From: Diphasiastrum complanatum
Lineage: Eukaryota > Streptophyta > Lycopodiopsida > Lycopodiales > Lycopodiaceae
NCBI GenBank assembly: GCA_029204225.1
Contig: CM055095.1
Coordinates: 39,550,141 to 39,614,140 of the forward strand
Direction of reading: 5' to 3'
Length of the DNA stretch: 64,000 bases
A program made the position numbers and the translations under genes. The notes under the pieces are model-generated. The model worked only from the letters and a program-made list of their open reading frames with translations. It made no database searches and was not told the origin of the DNA. Shown in pieces: positions 31,443-44,687 of this stretch (position 1 is its first letter; the number at the start of each line of letters is the position of its first letter).

Positions 31443-32180
31443 CCTCTTTCATTGGATAGGAAGTCATTTTTGTGAGTCTTGCATTTATGTCAAACACTCT
31501 AGAAGTAGATTTCTAAAAACACATTCCATCCAGACAAAACATGTATCAGATCTTGTACATAGCGATCTTTGTGGTCCAATGTCAACTCCATCCCTAGGAG
31601 ATGCACTTTATTTTATTACCTTCATAGATGATTATTCTAGATGGTCTACAGTCATGTTCATTAAGCATAAATCAAAAGCCTTTGAATGCTTTGAGAAGTT
31701 CAAGGCCATGGTTGAGACCCAAACATCTACACTCCGAACTGATGGTGGCGGCGAATACATCTCCAATGAGATGTCCGACTATCTAGTTGAACATGGCATT
31801 TGAAGACAGTTTGCAACTTCCTACACACCTCAGCAAAACAGAATTGAAGAAAGAAAAAATCAAACGCTTCTAAACTCGGACAGATCTATGCTACATCAAC
31901 TGCACTTACTTGTGAAATTCTGAGCAAAAGCTACAGCCACAGCCTGTTATGTATATAATGGATCCAGCACTATAGTCGTCAATAACAAGACTCCTTATCA
32001 AGTGTGTCATGGACACAAGCCTAGTGTCAACCATTTAAAAATCTTTGGTTGTATATGCTTTGTTCATGTTCCTAAAGCTTATGAAGAAGCTGGACCATAG
32101 GACAATAAATGCATCTTTATTGGCTATCTTGATGAACATAAAGCTTTTAAAGTTTATAATCCATCCACCAATACCAACTA
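31443..32180 (+). mobile_element. Ty1/copia integrase fragment
   Basis: Reads CESCIYVKHSRSRF (zinc finger end), [39 protein letters not shown], a TGA at 31801, then SYTPQQN, EERKNQTLL, TPYQVCHGHKPSVNHLKIFG and IFIGYLDEHKAF. The three catalytic acids are still present but the frame has several stops. No RT follows. Confidence 0.88.
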
Positions 32181-32388
32181 ATCAGGAAATTACAAGAGTG
32201 GCAGATTAGCCACGACCTAGAGTGTATCTACTGATGTCATGCCATCAGATCATAAATCTGTACTTCTGGGTACTTGCATGATCTTTGCTGGTACTCTTTG
32301 GATCGTGAGGGCAGAAAGTCTTTCACGACGTTTTTCCTATCGCGTCGTTGGTTTCATCTCCATCGTCTGACTTTCTCGTGTTCGACCG

Positions 32389-32416
32389 CAAAAGATTCTC
32401 GTTCGCGAATCTTTTG
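32389..32416. repeat. Perfect 10-bp inverted repeat
   Basis: CAAAAGATTC, an 8-base spacer, then GAATCTTTTG, in TTCG/TTTCGTG-rich sequence just past the 3' end of the following minus-strand copia coding region; possibly part of its 3' LTR. Confidence 0.7.
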
Positions 32417-32464
32417 TGTTTGTGTCTTTTCGTCAGGTGTTCGTGAAACTTTCGTGTTTCGTGT

Positions 32465-34875
32465 CTATTGACTTTCGTGTTCGCGAACATCTTCGTCAGG
32501 CAGAGGGCTGAAAGCTAGCAAAGCTTTGTAATTAGGAACGTTTTGTTTCTTCAGCTCCCTCTCAAAGCATGATAGCTTTACGGTCCCAAGACTGCTCCTC
32601 TGTCTCTCAAAAAGTCCTTTGTCCAAGGCTTTGGTGAAGATGCTAGTAACCATGTCTTTCGTTCCGATGAAGGTGGTCTGCAGCATCTTCTTCACAATTA
32701 GATCCATGATTAAGTGGTACTTGATTGCAATGTGCTTCATTCTGGAATGGAACACGAGATCTTTCGTCAGGTGTATTGTAGAGGTGTTGTCCATCTGCAA
32801 GATCAGAGGCTCGTTTCTTGTTTCGCCCAATTCGTCCAGGAACTGTCTTAGCCAGATTATCTCATTGGCCATCTTAACTGCTGCAACGTACTCTGCTTCG
32901 CAGGATGATTGAGCCACAATGGTCTACTTCTTGCTGACCCAGAGAACTGCTGCTCCTGATGCGATGGTGCATCCTCCTAAGACGCTTTTACAATCATCCT
33001 TGAGAGATGCTCAACTAGCATCACTGTAGGAAAAGAAACCTGCATCACGACAATAGCACAAGCCATAATCTCTCGTTAATTGAAGATATGCAAAATGCGA
33101 TTTGCAATCTTCCAATGTGTCGAGCCTGGATTCGTGCAGAATTGGCTCATCCTGAATACTGCATAAGCAATATCAGGACGTGTGTTGTCTGCAAGGTACA
33201 TCAGTGATCCTATCAGCTTCCTGTAAGGCGTGAGCTACATATGGTCTCTCTCTTCCTCAGTCTTCGGACAATCATCATTTTTCAACACCGTCCATGCGAG
33301 CATTGGAGTATTCGCTCCTTTGCAGTTCAGCATCCCAAAGTCCTCTAGGATCTTCTGGGTGTATCTGGACTGGTGAAGATATAACTTACCTCCCTCATAG
33401 TCTCTTTCAATTTGCAAGCCTAGGTAACACCTGGCTTCTCCCAGATCCATTGTCTTGAAATGTTTTGAGATGTTTGTCTTCACCTCAGTGATCAGTTGTT
33501 CACTCCTGCAAAGTATCAGAGTTCGTCTACATATACAATCACAATGATGATCTGCCCATCTGTAACTCTGACATATACATTGGAATCAGCCAACAAAGGC
33601 TTGAATTCTAATGATTTCAGGGCTTGATCTTTCTTCTTGTACCATTGTTGGGCTGATTGTTTCAGATCGTAGATGCTTCTATGCATTTGGCATGCATAGT
33701 CAAGAAGTGAATTTGAGACGAATCCTTGGGTTGATCCATATAGACCTCTTCGTCTAGTTCGCCATGCAAGAAGGCCGTCTTCTCGTCCACAATGTGGATC
33801 CTGAGGTCATAAGCTGCTGCATATGCAAATAACAGACGTAGGGACGAATGTTTGACGACAGGAGAGAAGGTTTCAGAGTATTCAATACCGTATCTCTGAG
33901 AAAATCCCTTTGCTACCAGTCTTTTTTTGTATTTCGTGATGTTTCCATCTGGTCCGTATTTGAGCTTGAAGACCCATTTGCATTTGACAGTCTTGCGATT
34001 ATGTGGTAATGGCTCCAATGTCCATACCTGGTTCTTCCTCATGGACTACGTCTCTTCGTTCATGGCTTGGATCCATCTGTCCTTTTCTGGACTTTCAATC
34101 GCTTCCTCGAAAGTCTGTGGTTCGCCATTGAATCCGCATAACTCTTCTGATATGGAACCTGAGCTGTCTGGCACATATCTTGCTGGCGCTCTTCGTGGTC
34201 TTGTCGACCTTCTAGGAGATCCTCTTGGGACAGCAATGCCTTTGCCTTTGTCTTCTCTGCTCGGTCCGGAACCATCTTGGTTCACAGGAACTGTAGCGGT
34301 AGGCTGCCTCTCGAATCTTTCTTCTTCAGATTCGTCGCTCAAATGAGAGACGACTCGAAAATCTTCGTTTTTGTGTTCGTCCTCTGCTCCCTATGTCATT
34401 GGCGGCAGGTCATAGTATTGTCTCTTTAGAACTTCGTAGCTGACAGGATCATCATTGGTCATTGTCTTGCTCTCATCAAATCTGACATCTCTCACTGTTT
34501 TCACAGTGTTCGTGTCTGGCATGTAGATTCTATAGTATGACGAATTGTTGTCATAGCCTACCAGAAATCTCTGCTCGGCTTTCTCATCAAGCTTCTTACG
34601 AAGCTTATTAGGAATATGTGCATAAGCTGCAAGATTCTGACGTGAGACAGGTTGGGCTTTCTACCCCACCATAGCTCATGTGGTGTCGTGTGAGGGACAC
34701 CGGATTTACCTGTCCTATTCTGGATGTATGCGGCTGTAGCTACTGCTTCAACCCACAGTGCCCTTGGAGCCTTCGAGTAGGCCATCATACATCTGGCTGC
34801 TTCCATCAGGGTTCTGTTCTTTCTTTCTGCAACACCATTGTGTTGCGGCGTGTAGGCTGCAGTTCTTCTGTGAAT
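32465..34875 (-). mobile_element. Ty1/copia pol fragment: integrase tail, RT, RNase H
   Basis: From 34875 the minus strand reads [36 protein letters not shown], an acidic/basic linker ending RWIQAMNEET, RT (VWTLEPLPHNRKTVKCKWVF, VDEKTAFLHGELDEEVYMDQP, DLGEARCYLGLQIERD) and RNase H (SSCEAEYVAAVKMANEIIWL, ending near 32465). Several frameshifts and stops interrupt it. The 5' end is cut off at 34875 in the middle of integrase, where unrelated AT-rich sequence starts. Confidence 0.9.
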
Positions 34876-36700
34876 GAAAGTACAGGAATGGGATTAACAT
34901 TATTTTTCAAAATCCCATATCATAAAACTTTAGTAGTTTTTTATAGGCATATAAACCTTTTTATAACTAATAGTCCTCAAAAAATCGAAAATCGTTAAAT
35001 ATTTCAAGTTTTTTGAGGTACTAACTCAAAAAGGTTTCCCGAGCACTTGATTATCCTTGAGGGTAATAATACCAAGAAGCATTTAGTTAGAGTGGAGAGT
35101 GTGAAAAAAATTGCTTCCATTAGCATCTTATTAGGTGCATGGTGAGAGTGTTGAGGAGTGCTCAAGAAAATTAGCAAGTATAGGAATAGAACCAAGATAA
35201 TTTCTTAAAAATCAATAAAATCATTAAAAATTAATAAAATCATTGATAGTTTTCTATAGAAGCATATATACCGTTTCATAAGTAGCAATATTCATAAAAC
35301 CTAGAAGCTTAAAAAATACAAGTTTTTAGGATAATTCAAAAGAGGTTTTTAGAGCATAGTGGAGGTGAGGAATAAGTGTGGAGGTGGATGATAGAATGTG
35401 GAGATGAGGTGTAGAGAATATAGTCAACCATGAATAAATGTTAGGCATCGAGAGTAGCATAAAACTAACTAATAAAGAGGTCTAACACATATATTAGCGA
35501 TTTGGAGTAAAAAATTGATGATCTTTGTGTTTCACAATTGCTAGAAGACTGATGATTTTGTGCTGGAACGGGAGGGGTCGGGATGGGATTTGGGCTACCA
35601 AAATGAATTAAAAAAAATAGTGTGTGCATTGATATAAGAATTTTTTATGAATCCCTAAATCGTAAAACATTGCTCCCATATTTGTGTATGATAACATTTA
35701 TCAGATCATGTTCTTTAAGGTGAGAGTAAATCATGTATAGTACTAGCAATTAACACTTGTGTTGCGTAAAATCTTTAGGAGTAACAAAAAATTAATTAAT
35801 AGAGAGGGTTAACATATGTAGAGGGAACATCTATCAAGGGTTGACTGAAATAGGTAAGCAAGTCAATGGTGATGAACTTACTTGGTAGTGAAGAAGGGAG
35901 TAAACAAGCCTCACTAGATGAAGCTTTTTTGAGCTTGGTTCCTAGACATGCACCGGAGAACTGGATGGCTCAGCCAAAATTTGGCTTCTTGTGGAAAAAT
36001 GCACACCTAGATTGTGATGTCACAGTAGGACTCGGGAATTGGAGTGCCAAGAACTGGCTCACAAATTTGCCCCATGTGAGCGAAAGCTAGTTTTGGGCTT
36101 TAGATGCATAACCATGAACTAGCTTCTTCATGGGACTAGGCCATCTAGAAAGATAAAACTTCACTTAATTTTATGGAAAGAAAGAAACATCCTGGGACTT
36201 CACACTTCAACACAAGCCAATTTCCAAACACACACGTTCTTCTTTTTTTTTTATATCTAGAATTGCGAAGTTGGACGTTGCATTTCCTAAAGTCTACTAT
36301 GGCTGTCACGTGCTTTTTCAATGAAAATAGGCTCCATATTCAATTTGAAGTGTGACTGGTTGTCTGCTAGTGCCCAGAACTCTCTGATGTGGGCTTTGCA
36401 GGTTGCCAGTCAGAAGACACATTTCAGAATGACGAATTTGACGAGTTTATTCACCCTTCAGCTTGCTATTGCCCTTTAATGAATCTTCCAAACGAAGCTT
36501 TGACGTGCAAAATGCTGTACTAGCTGACGTGTACCTGTCTCCCTCTGGCCCCTTCTCATTGGTCTACTGACGAAGGGCTCATCTATGCCATTCTTCTCTC
36601 TCTCTCCTGGCTGCTTCTGCCACATTGAAATTTCAAAGATTGGATCTTTCCTGATCATTGTATAAGGGAAGTGGAGCTTTGATGCAAAAGCTCCAGCCTT
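34876..36700. other. AT-rich intergenic sequence
   Basis: No gene or element recognised. Two ORFs of 74 and 104 codons (35866-36090 plus, 36476-36790 minus) have no recognisable domain. Confidence 0.45.
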
Positions 36701-37235
36701 AAGGTTCCTTGCATCCACAGATCCATCAATCATCCATCCTTTGGGTTCTTTTTGATCCAAAGCTTCAGCCTTTACAATTTTTTGATCCAAAAGCTTCAGA
36801 AGCCTTTGGTGGGTGTTTGGCTTTGGCTTTGGTGTCTTTTATCAGAGCTAGGATTTGGCAGTGCATCTTTTCTAAAGCATCTGTCTCTCTCTGTCCCTTT
36901 CATGATATATTCTTGGATGCTGCAGTGGCTTGAGAGGTTGCTTTTGAAGAGGAGCTTGTCTCTGGCCTCCTGTGAAGGAGCCTAATCTTGGTGTAGTGTT
37001 TTTCATCCAGCCTCTTGCTGCTGCTGCTGCACAGGTCGCTGTGTCTTGGGAAGAAAAAAAATTTCTTTTCTACCTTCAACAGCCATGGGGTTTAATAAAT
37101 CAAGGTTTGAGGTTGTGGGTTGTAGCTGACCTCAAAGTAACAGCCATTGCTGGTGCAAAGTCAGGCTTTACCTTGACTGTTTGATCAGAAGAAAATCTGT
37201 ATTCTTGTTGGAGGTTGATACAAAAATTTCTAGTC
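36701..37235 (+). promoter_or_regulatory. Presumed promoter and 5' UTR of the peptidase gene
   Basis: Upstream of the ATG at 37236 the plus strand is pyrimidine-rich, including TCTCTCTC runs near 36595-36610 and 36885-36900. A possible TATA (TGTATAAGG) lies at about 36660. Start of transcription is not determinable. Confidence 0.3.
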
Positions 37236-40200
37236 ATGGCCACAAGAATAGCTGCCTCCTTGTCTGCTGTCCCTGTCTCCACAATTGTGAGGATCAAGCA
37301 CGTTGGATTATGTCGCCTAGGGTGCTATAAGATCCAAAATTGTGTAGAAACAAACAGGGACAAAGTAGCAGGACTTGTGAGGCCTAGTTCCAAACTATTT
37401 TCAGGGGTTTTAAACCGTTCTGTAGGCCGAATGGCATCCATGCAAGGTTCTTATCATGGTGCAGAGCTTGTGAGATCAGGATCTCATATTTTGAAAGCCA
37501 TGGGTTCGAAAACAGAGCTGCTAAGAGGACATCATCCAGCAGCCTGCTCATTGAGGATCGTTACCCATTCGTCCATGCGTTTAATCTCTAATTCTTTTGC
37601 AATATCTTCATCAGATTCAAGCAGCTCTTCAAAGCGCAATCTAGTTGGCATCCCAGGATGCCCTCAGTTCTCACTCTTCCAGGGAATTAAGTGGCTGCCG
37701 TGCCACGAGTCCATTCAGCCTCCTTGGTTTGGAGCGGGTTCGAAGAAGCAAATCACTTCTAGTACGGAAGCTAGTAGTTCAAGTGCTAGGCAAGCACTTG
37801 AACAAGACGCTGCTGGGTTTCCTCCATGGCGTAATTGTAGAGCTGAGAGCAACCATAATGTAAATACAATTCCAATGATCAGTCATCTCAACATGGTGCA
37901 GCAGCAGAACGTCCATGACGGTAGACAGAACAAGTCATGTTGGATACCAGATTGGATTAAAATTTCATCGGAAGATGGCAAGATTATTCTGACTGCTTTA
38001 GCAGTGTCTCTTTTTGCTAGAGGCTTTATTGGAGAGCCTCGCTTTATACCTTCACTCTCTATGTATCCTACATTTGAAATCGGAGACCGCATTGTTGTAG
38101 AAAAGGTAACGTATCCAATCTTACTCTCAGGTGATGCTTTTGTTTTGAGTCCATTTTTGTTAATAAAGGAGCACAGAATCAAGCCATCCATCACTGTTAG
38201 TAGACAATCTTAAGCTCTCAGTGTCATTCAGACAATTTTTAACCTTCATCCAAGAAAACGTTGATGTGGCTTGCCATTTTGCATGTTAAACTAATACAAC
38301 AATTGACTTGCATATCTGCTTTGAAAAATAAAAGTTCAATTTTTTTATTCCAAACTTCTATACCCTGGAAAAAAAAAAATGCAAAAACCACGTTTCTTCA
38401 TATTTTAAAAGCCTCACCGTGTGCTGGGATAAGATTTCGAGAGTTCATAGTATATGATATTGTATATTGAATTCTTTTCTCATTTCAAAGCTTTCAAGAT
38501 CAATTCCCTAGCAATCGTTCAAAGCTTGATTTTATGAGGCCAGCTTTTTACTCCTAAAGGACTTATATGTAAGACTCTTGTTTGTTATAAAAGTTGTTAG
38601 CTATGCCCTTTTCCTGGAATATTGGTCCATCCCGTACTGACTGAACCATGCTTTCAGGAAGTTGTGGTTTCCATATGTGAAATTGATCAAGAGGTGTTTT
38701 CTTTTTCAGTCAGTCTTTGGCAAAAATTTCTTTTGTAATATTTACGTTTGGGGATATTTTACCTCTCAAAACTGAAATGCATTCCTTGCTAATTGAGGAT
38801 CAGCAGACCATGTTTGGCATGTGGATGGACTGATTTGGATTCTGTGTCAGTAGATATACAGGTGCCTTGCTTAACTTGTGATTCACTGTTTAGTCAGCCT
38901 GGAAGTAATAGGCAACTTGTCAATTGGGAGTTTATTGATGGCATCAGCAGGGATGTCCTACTAATTCTCTTATGATTAACTATTGATGGATTTTATGGGA
39001 GTGGTAGAGAATTATGGAGATAGTTAGTGCATTTGCACATAACAAGATGTATCTTTAACCATTGACATAACTTGCATCTGAGCCTTAAGGCAAAAATATA
39101 CTTGCATGAGAGTCAATACTGTGGAGCAATAGACTATTTGACATCATACATTAGAAGCTGCTTGACATGGGACTTTCCTCTTAAATTTATTGCTTTGAAT
39201 CTATGGTGGTAAGCCAGTATGCCAATCAGTTTTCCCTTTTGGCAGATTTCTTACTACTTCAGGCAACCAAACATCAACGACATCGTCATCTTCAGAGCAC
39301 CTGAAGCTATGCAGGTTAATTTGCTTTGTATTGTCCATATTTGTAATAAGTATCATGTTTGTTTTAGATAAAACTGTATTTGTATATAGGACCTTAGTTT
39401 GAGTGGTGTTATGGAATCAGGGAAAAGGATACGATCCTGAAGAAGTTTTTGTTAAAAGGGTGGTTGCAAAGGCTGGTAACTATGTGGAGGTAACAAAACA
39501 AGACAACTATCTTGTTTAGTTTCTTTTATGGTCAAATTTGACACTCAGATTTATAGTAGCAAGTTAGCAACACATGGGGCGACTGAAGCTTTGGACAAGT
39601 GTTGAATGCAGTTAAGTTGTTTGTCTGTTCTCTGTTGCTCAAGGACTTTTTGGAGCTAACGGAGAACATGGCTATATCTTTTTGTACTTCTTTTTTGGTC
39701 AAATTTGTTGATAGATAATGCAATAGCAACACATATTGCACCGCTGAAGCTTGGGACGCACATTGAATCTAGTTTTTTGTATTTCTTGGTTAGCCAGTGC
39801 ATAATCCTCTAAGCTCTTCATGCAAAGAGACGTTATGTCATAAGCACCCTCTCCAACAACCTTGGTACTTTACTTCTTTGTCTGTTCAAGTTTCCAGCTT
39901 AATCTCAATTGCCCAAGTTGCATCGGAACATCATTCCAGACCCTTGGCGTTTCGGAACCCTGGAACCCTAAAGACACGTCGAATTTTTTTTTGGAGGTTT
40001 TTGGGGAAAATATATCAAGTCTAACGCTGATTTCAGTTAGCTTCACTAAGACAATGCTTGCGAATCCAAATCAAATAAACCAAAGGGGCACACTTCACGA
40101 TGCTATTAAAGAAGGCACATGAGGTAGGCAGGCCACTATGAATCTACATTATACTGAGAAAATAAAATAACCTGGTAGTAGAAGGTATATAGTGGTAAAT

Positions 40201-43200
40201 TTGTTTCAAGACAGGGGGATTGTGTTGCACGAGTATCAAAGGACTGCAAAATTATGGAGTTCAACTACTTTACACAGATCGTCAAGTCATCGATATGTAG
40301 GTAGGCTTTGCTAGATTTCTCGTGGAAAAATTGGAAGTAATCTGCTTCTGCGCGCATTTTGATTGGGGACGTTTCAGCTCACTTATCAGTTTTGATGGCT
40401 ATCTGAAGCTGACAAGACAATTGAAATACTGCTTTCTACAGAGCTTCTTCAGGAAAGTTACAAGGAAACGTTCTTTGTAACTAGGCCCTATGAGTGACTG
40501 GGGGCAAATTTGTAACTGTACTTCCATTGATCCTGTTTGGCCTTACTCCCGTATGGCCATTTGAAATATGCCAAAAAAGTTGGTACCCATATGCTGTAAA
40601 ACATACAGCCCATTGAAGCACATCTTTACAAATATAAGAATTTGAGCATGTGATACGTTTTGTTACTTGAATTTAATAATAGATAATATAGAGGTACAAA
40701 ACGGATTGAGAATATTAAAAGAGGCCATTCAGAATACCAGATTGGAAATTGCATTAAGAGTCAAGGGTGCTCTCCAATACTTTGATAGAGCAGCATATTA
40801 ACATGTTTAAACTGGACAGATCGTCTGTATTAAGAGTGCATGCAGCTCCAAGAAGATTCCTTCCAGGCACTTCATGCAGAGACCAGAACCCCAGGTATCT
40901 GTCTTAATTAAGCCTCTTTATGCAATGCAGGTACCAGACTATGATATGGCTCGGGTACTGTATCTCCATCTGGACACCTATGCACGGCCATATGGATGAC
41001 GTTCTCCCTAGCATCTGTACATGTATGGAGGTGACACTGGTCATGGGATTAGGATAAAGTTCTCTATGTAAATATTAGAGCTTCCACAGTTCCTTCTAGG
41101 TGGTTTCATATATTTCCTCCAGTGCTTTATAATCTTCTACTCTAAAGAGGAGCACATAGTAATTGCTAAAATATTTAAGGATAAACTCATTCCTACAGTG
41201 AGTGCCTTAATCTTCGGTAGTTTTGGGTAAGATTTACCTGTGTAGGGTTCACATTTTCCTTTTTTGTTGTTTGCACTCTTGAGTTATTGTGCTTCTTTGA
41301 GCAATACTTTTACCCTAATGAACTGATTGCAGAATTAATATTTGCCACAAGTTGCTCACCAGATAGCTTTTTATGCATTTTGTAGTTTCTTCTTGAGCAA
41401 GCTAAAGTGAAATATAGTTCTCCTTAAAAAAGATCCTTTGAATAACAGCATAGGAAATTCCTTCATTCAACTTTGTTCATTGTGCCCATCTTCCTATTGC
41501 ATCAACAACTCGGCACACTTCTCTTTGTATAAAATTTAAATGTATCATAACTAGGATACCGGTATTTTTGTAGATGTGATTTTTTACCTTTTTGGGGGCT
41601 GACAATGTGAGTAGGCACGAGCTGAGAGTCCATGTTACACACGTTTCATGGTGAAATAATTTGTGGGTGGACCTCATAAGTATTGTATTATTCATTTGAG
41701 ATCTTTGAAGTTGCAGCCAGATTTGTGCTGATTTCTTCTGTCTTTCTTGGTGTATTTTGCCCACCAGCTACCATGTTATGCTATTTAATTAGGTTTATAA
41801 CAAGACATAGTAAGAAACGTTACTTTTCTTATCTTTGTCTGAGAGAGTAGAGACTTTGCTTTATTGGCTTTGCTCTTTTATGCTCACCTTAATCGTGATT
41901 TAGTTTGCCCTTCACCTTTGGAGCAGTGATGAAAACTCAGTATGTTAGTCTTTGTACAAATGTATGAAAGCGACTGTGGACGCTGATGAAGTGAGTAGGA
42001 ATATGCCGTAGCATTTGGTCCATGCTATGCACAATGGTGTTTGTGGTCTAAGAATCTGTGGGTGAATGCCATAGGGTTGAAGATTGCACATCAGACATCT
42101 TTTTTGTTTTGTCGGGTATCTATCCTAGACCTAGAATATATTTAAGAATAAAGATTACAGGTTGGTATTACCATGTAAAAATGTTGCTATGTAGACATGA
42201 TTACGTGCTATTGAATACATCTAGCAGGTTGTTTTCAGTATGTGTCATTGTGACTCAAAAGTGGATTAATTCTGCTTACTTTATTCTTAGTCACATGTGG
42301 AGCCAGGATTATACAGAACTTGAGAAGCTAGTGCAATTATAGCCATTCGTTGGGTATATTCCATTGGTAGGCCTATATTAAGGCACCTGGCACCCCAGCA
42401 CATAGTAAGTCAGAATTCTGGCTATGCCCTTGAGGTATTTCAGTTCTGTTTGAGATTTTGTTTTTTTTGTTAAAATTTCAAGGACACTCTTTGTTTTGCC
42501 CATAGAATCCCTGTGTCGTTCTTCTTTGGCTAAAGTTTCCATTTAACCCTTGTGTGCGAGGGGTTTCTACTGGACTTTTTTTCTTTAAGTGCAGCTCAAG
42601 ATTTGTGAGGAGGGGTGTACATTTGTGATCTCGATACAGGATGCATGACTTTACTTGGGTGTAAGTAGCTATCTAACTACTATGACATACTCTCATGGCG
42701 GTGGCGCAAAAAGCTTATTACAGTTGAATTTCAAGTACAGAAGATTCATATTATAATGAAGACAAAATGTTTATTTCTGAACTTGTTAATGTTTCTTTCT
42801 GAACACTACCATATGACAGAAGATTCATATTGTAGTGCAGTCGAAATTCTTCCCATGCTTATTTATCTGTTGCCCATGAGTTCTTTTGAAAAAACACTGT
42901 GGATTTCCAAATGTGAAATGTGCTTACTCATGGCTTAGCTGGAAAACCAATGCTAGTTAGGCGTACTGTATCTTTTTGTCTCAAGGTTGTTAGAAATTGA
43001 ATTTACCTGTGCAAAGAGAAGTATCTCAAGGATTTGGTGCGCTATGGAGCTTGGTCTGGTAGAGTAATTTTGGTTATAGAACCATATTGAGAAGTACCTT
43101 TGGTATCTCACGGACTGTTGCAGATTCACTTGTTTGTTTTATTATAATTTGCCTGATGACCTTGAAAATGATAACTGTTATACAGCTCCTTTTTCTGCTG

Positions 43201-44471
43201 CATCTTGAAATTTTAGACATGTTCTTGAGAGATGGCACGTATTCGGATGTAAAGAGTGGTAAATACTGGTTATTCCCCTCATGATGGTGAACCTTTATGT
43301 AACTCAAGTCTATATGTTTTCAATAGAGTTGTTTATGCTCTTTCCTATTCTTGATAATGTTTTTCAAATTGATGATAACTGGAAGTTGTGTGCTTTATGT
43401 ACTCAGGTCCATGATGGCAAGCTGATGGTAAATGGAGTAGTAAAAGATGAAGATTTTATTGCAGAACCTCTTGCTTATGATATGAGCCCAACTGTACGTA
43501 AAAGTACTGCTTTTGAAATTTTGAGTCGGGCTGTTTATGACGAGGCATTTTGGAATTTTGTGTGTTAGTGGTATCAGCCGTTTATGCTAATATTTGATAC
43601 TTAATTGTCTTTTTTATGTTCACAAAATGTAGCCTCGCCGCTTTTCTTTTCTCAAGGTCAAGTTGGATTCTACTGAGCTTCCAATGGACATACAAGAGAA
43701 AAGAAATTGTCTGTTTTCGGGCCATACTGTCAAGTTTCTGCTGATCCTATGTCATTGAGGCTTGGTCTAATTGATGTCTTTTCTGAATGTGAGCTAAAAT
43801 AGAAATGCTCATCTTTCCAGAAGATGGAAAAGAATAGAATCAGTCTATGCAATCAGGCAAGCATTGCTGTGATGGGAAATAATAAACCGTGAATAATTTC
43901 CATGGCTCACTTCTTTGGGTTCTATTATACCCATCTGGTGCAGGCCCTATTACTTGTGGCATTGTAGAAATTGTGGTGAAATCTTCTGTTATTTTAGACA
44001 CTTTATTTTATATTCTGTTGAATAACAGGGGTCAAGTAATGCATAAAGTAGGTAGTAGATTAAATAAAGTCTCTTGTAAAATGCCAGTCATTGTAGTGCC
44101 AAGCTCAAAAAGGGTCTAACTACTTGTCGGCATTTTGGCTGCAGTTTGTTCCTTCTGGATATGTTTTTGTGATGGGTGACAATCGGAATAACAGCTATGA
44201 TTCTCACGTCTGGTAATACCAAAGACAGCCAGTTTAGTGCTCAGGCAGTCTCAATATTGTCCAGCAGATAGATAAAGGATTCTTTTTCAAATTTTTTTGG
44301 TTTGGTTACCATCTGTGATTAACCATTGGTGCTCTTTGCAGGGGCCCTCTTCCTATCAAGAACATTGTGGGCCGGTCTATAGTCCGCTATTGGCCTCCTA
44401 CTCGGTTGGGAAGTACAGTTTGGTATTCAGAAAGTCCAGATAACTTCCCTGCATTGATGCAGGCTGTGTAG
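37236..44471 (+). CDS. TPP: Thylakoidal processing peptidase (chloroplast type I signal peptidase), six exons
   Basis: This membrane protease cleaves thylakoid-transfer signal peptides from lumen proteins. Exons: 37236-38105, 39246-39314, 39421-39489, 43407-43493, 44145-44212, 44342-44471; all introns GT-AG; 430 residues. The ATG at 37236 is used because the longer frame upstream lacks an ATG. Residues 1 to about 240 form a Ser-rich, weakly conserved transit and stroma-facing region. Residues 250-265 ([16 protein letters not shown]) are the membrane anchor. The catalytic serine is Ser275 in IPSLSMYPT, and the catalytic lysine Lys325 in [29 protein letters not shown] (375-392) is the conserved GDN box. 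[10 protein letters not shown] precedes the C-terminus. No lesion seen. Intron 3 is 3.9 kb; the others are 106-1140 nt. Confidence 0.95.
39530..39780. repeat. Diverged direct duplication in intron 3 of TPP
   Basis: GGTCAAATTTG...AGCAACACAT...GCTGAAGCTTGG-type sequence at about 39530-39620 recurs at about 39698-39775 with many differences. Confidence 0.55.
39781..43406. other. Remainder of TPP intron 3
   Basis: About 3.6 kb of intronic sequence. Only short random ORFs are seen and no transposon protein was recognised. Confidence 0.5.
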
Positions 44472-44610
44472 ATTTCATTTAAAGAGCATATCTGGAAAGT
44501 GGGTGAAGACGTGAGGCTTAGTTCATATTGCCCACTTCATTAAATTGTCCTCAGAAAGTAGTGGTCTAGCAATGCCATTTTCAAGTCAGGCCTATGTCAG
44601 AAGATCAAAA

Positions 44611-44616
44611 AATAAA
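44611..44616 (+). terminator. Polyadenylation signal AATAAA of TPP
   Basis: AATAAA 140 nt after the stop codon, a normal distance for a plant 3' UTR. Confidence 0.55.
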
Positions 44617-44687
44617 GGGCTGACAAATGCATGAGGTGCATGCCTTTTTGGCAAGGTTCTTGAAGCTATTACATTCTTACTGAAGCA

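Noticed and set aside
36476-36790. 104-codon minus-strand ORF upstream of the peptidase gene
   Set aside because: No domain, lies in the presumed promoter/5' UTR, and low-complexity CT/GA content explains its openness.
37215-37235. Longer N-terminus for the peptidase starting at 37215
   Set aside because: The codon there is TTG, not ATG. The first ATG, at 37236, gives a plausible chloroplast transit start ([11 protein letters not shown]).
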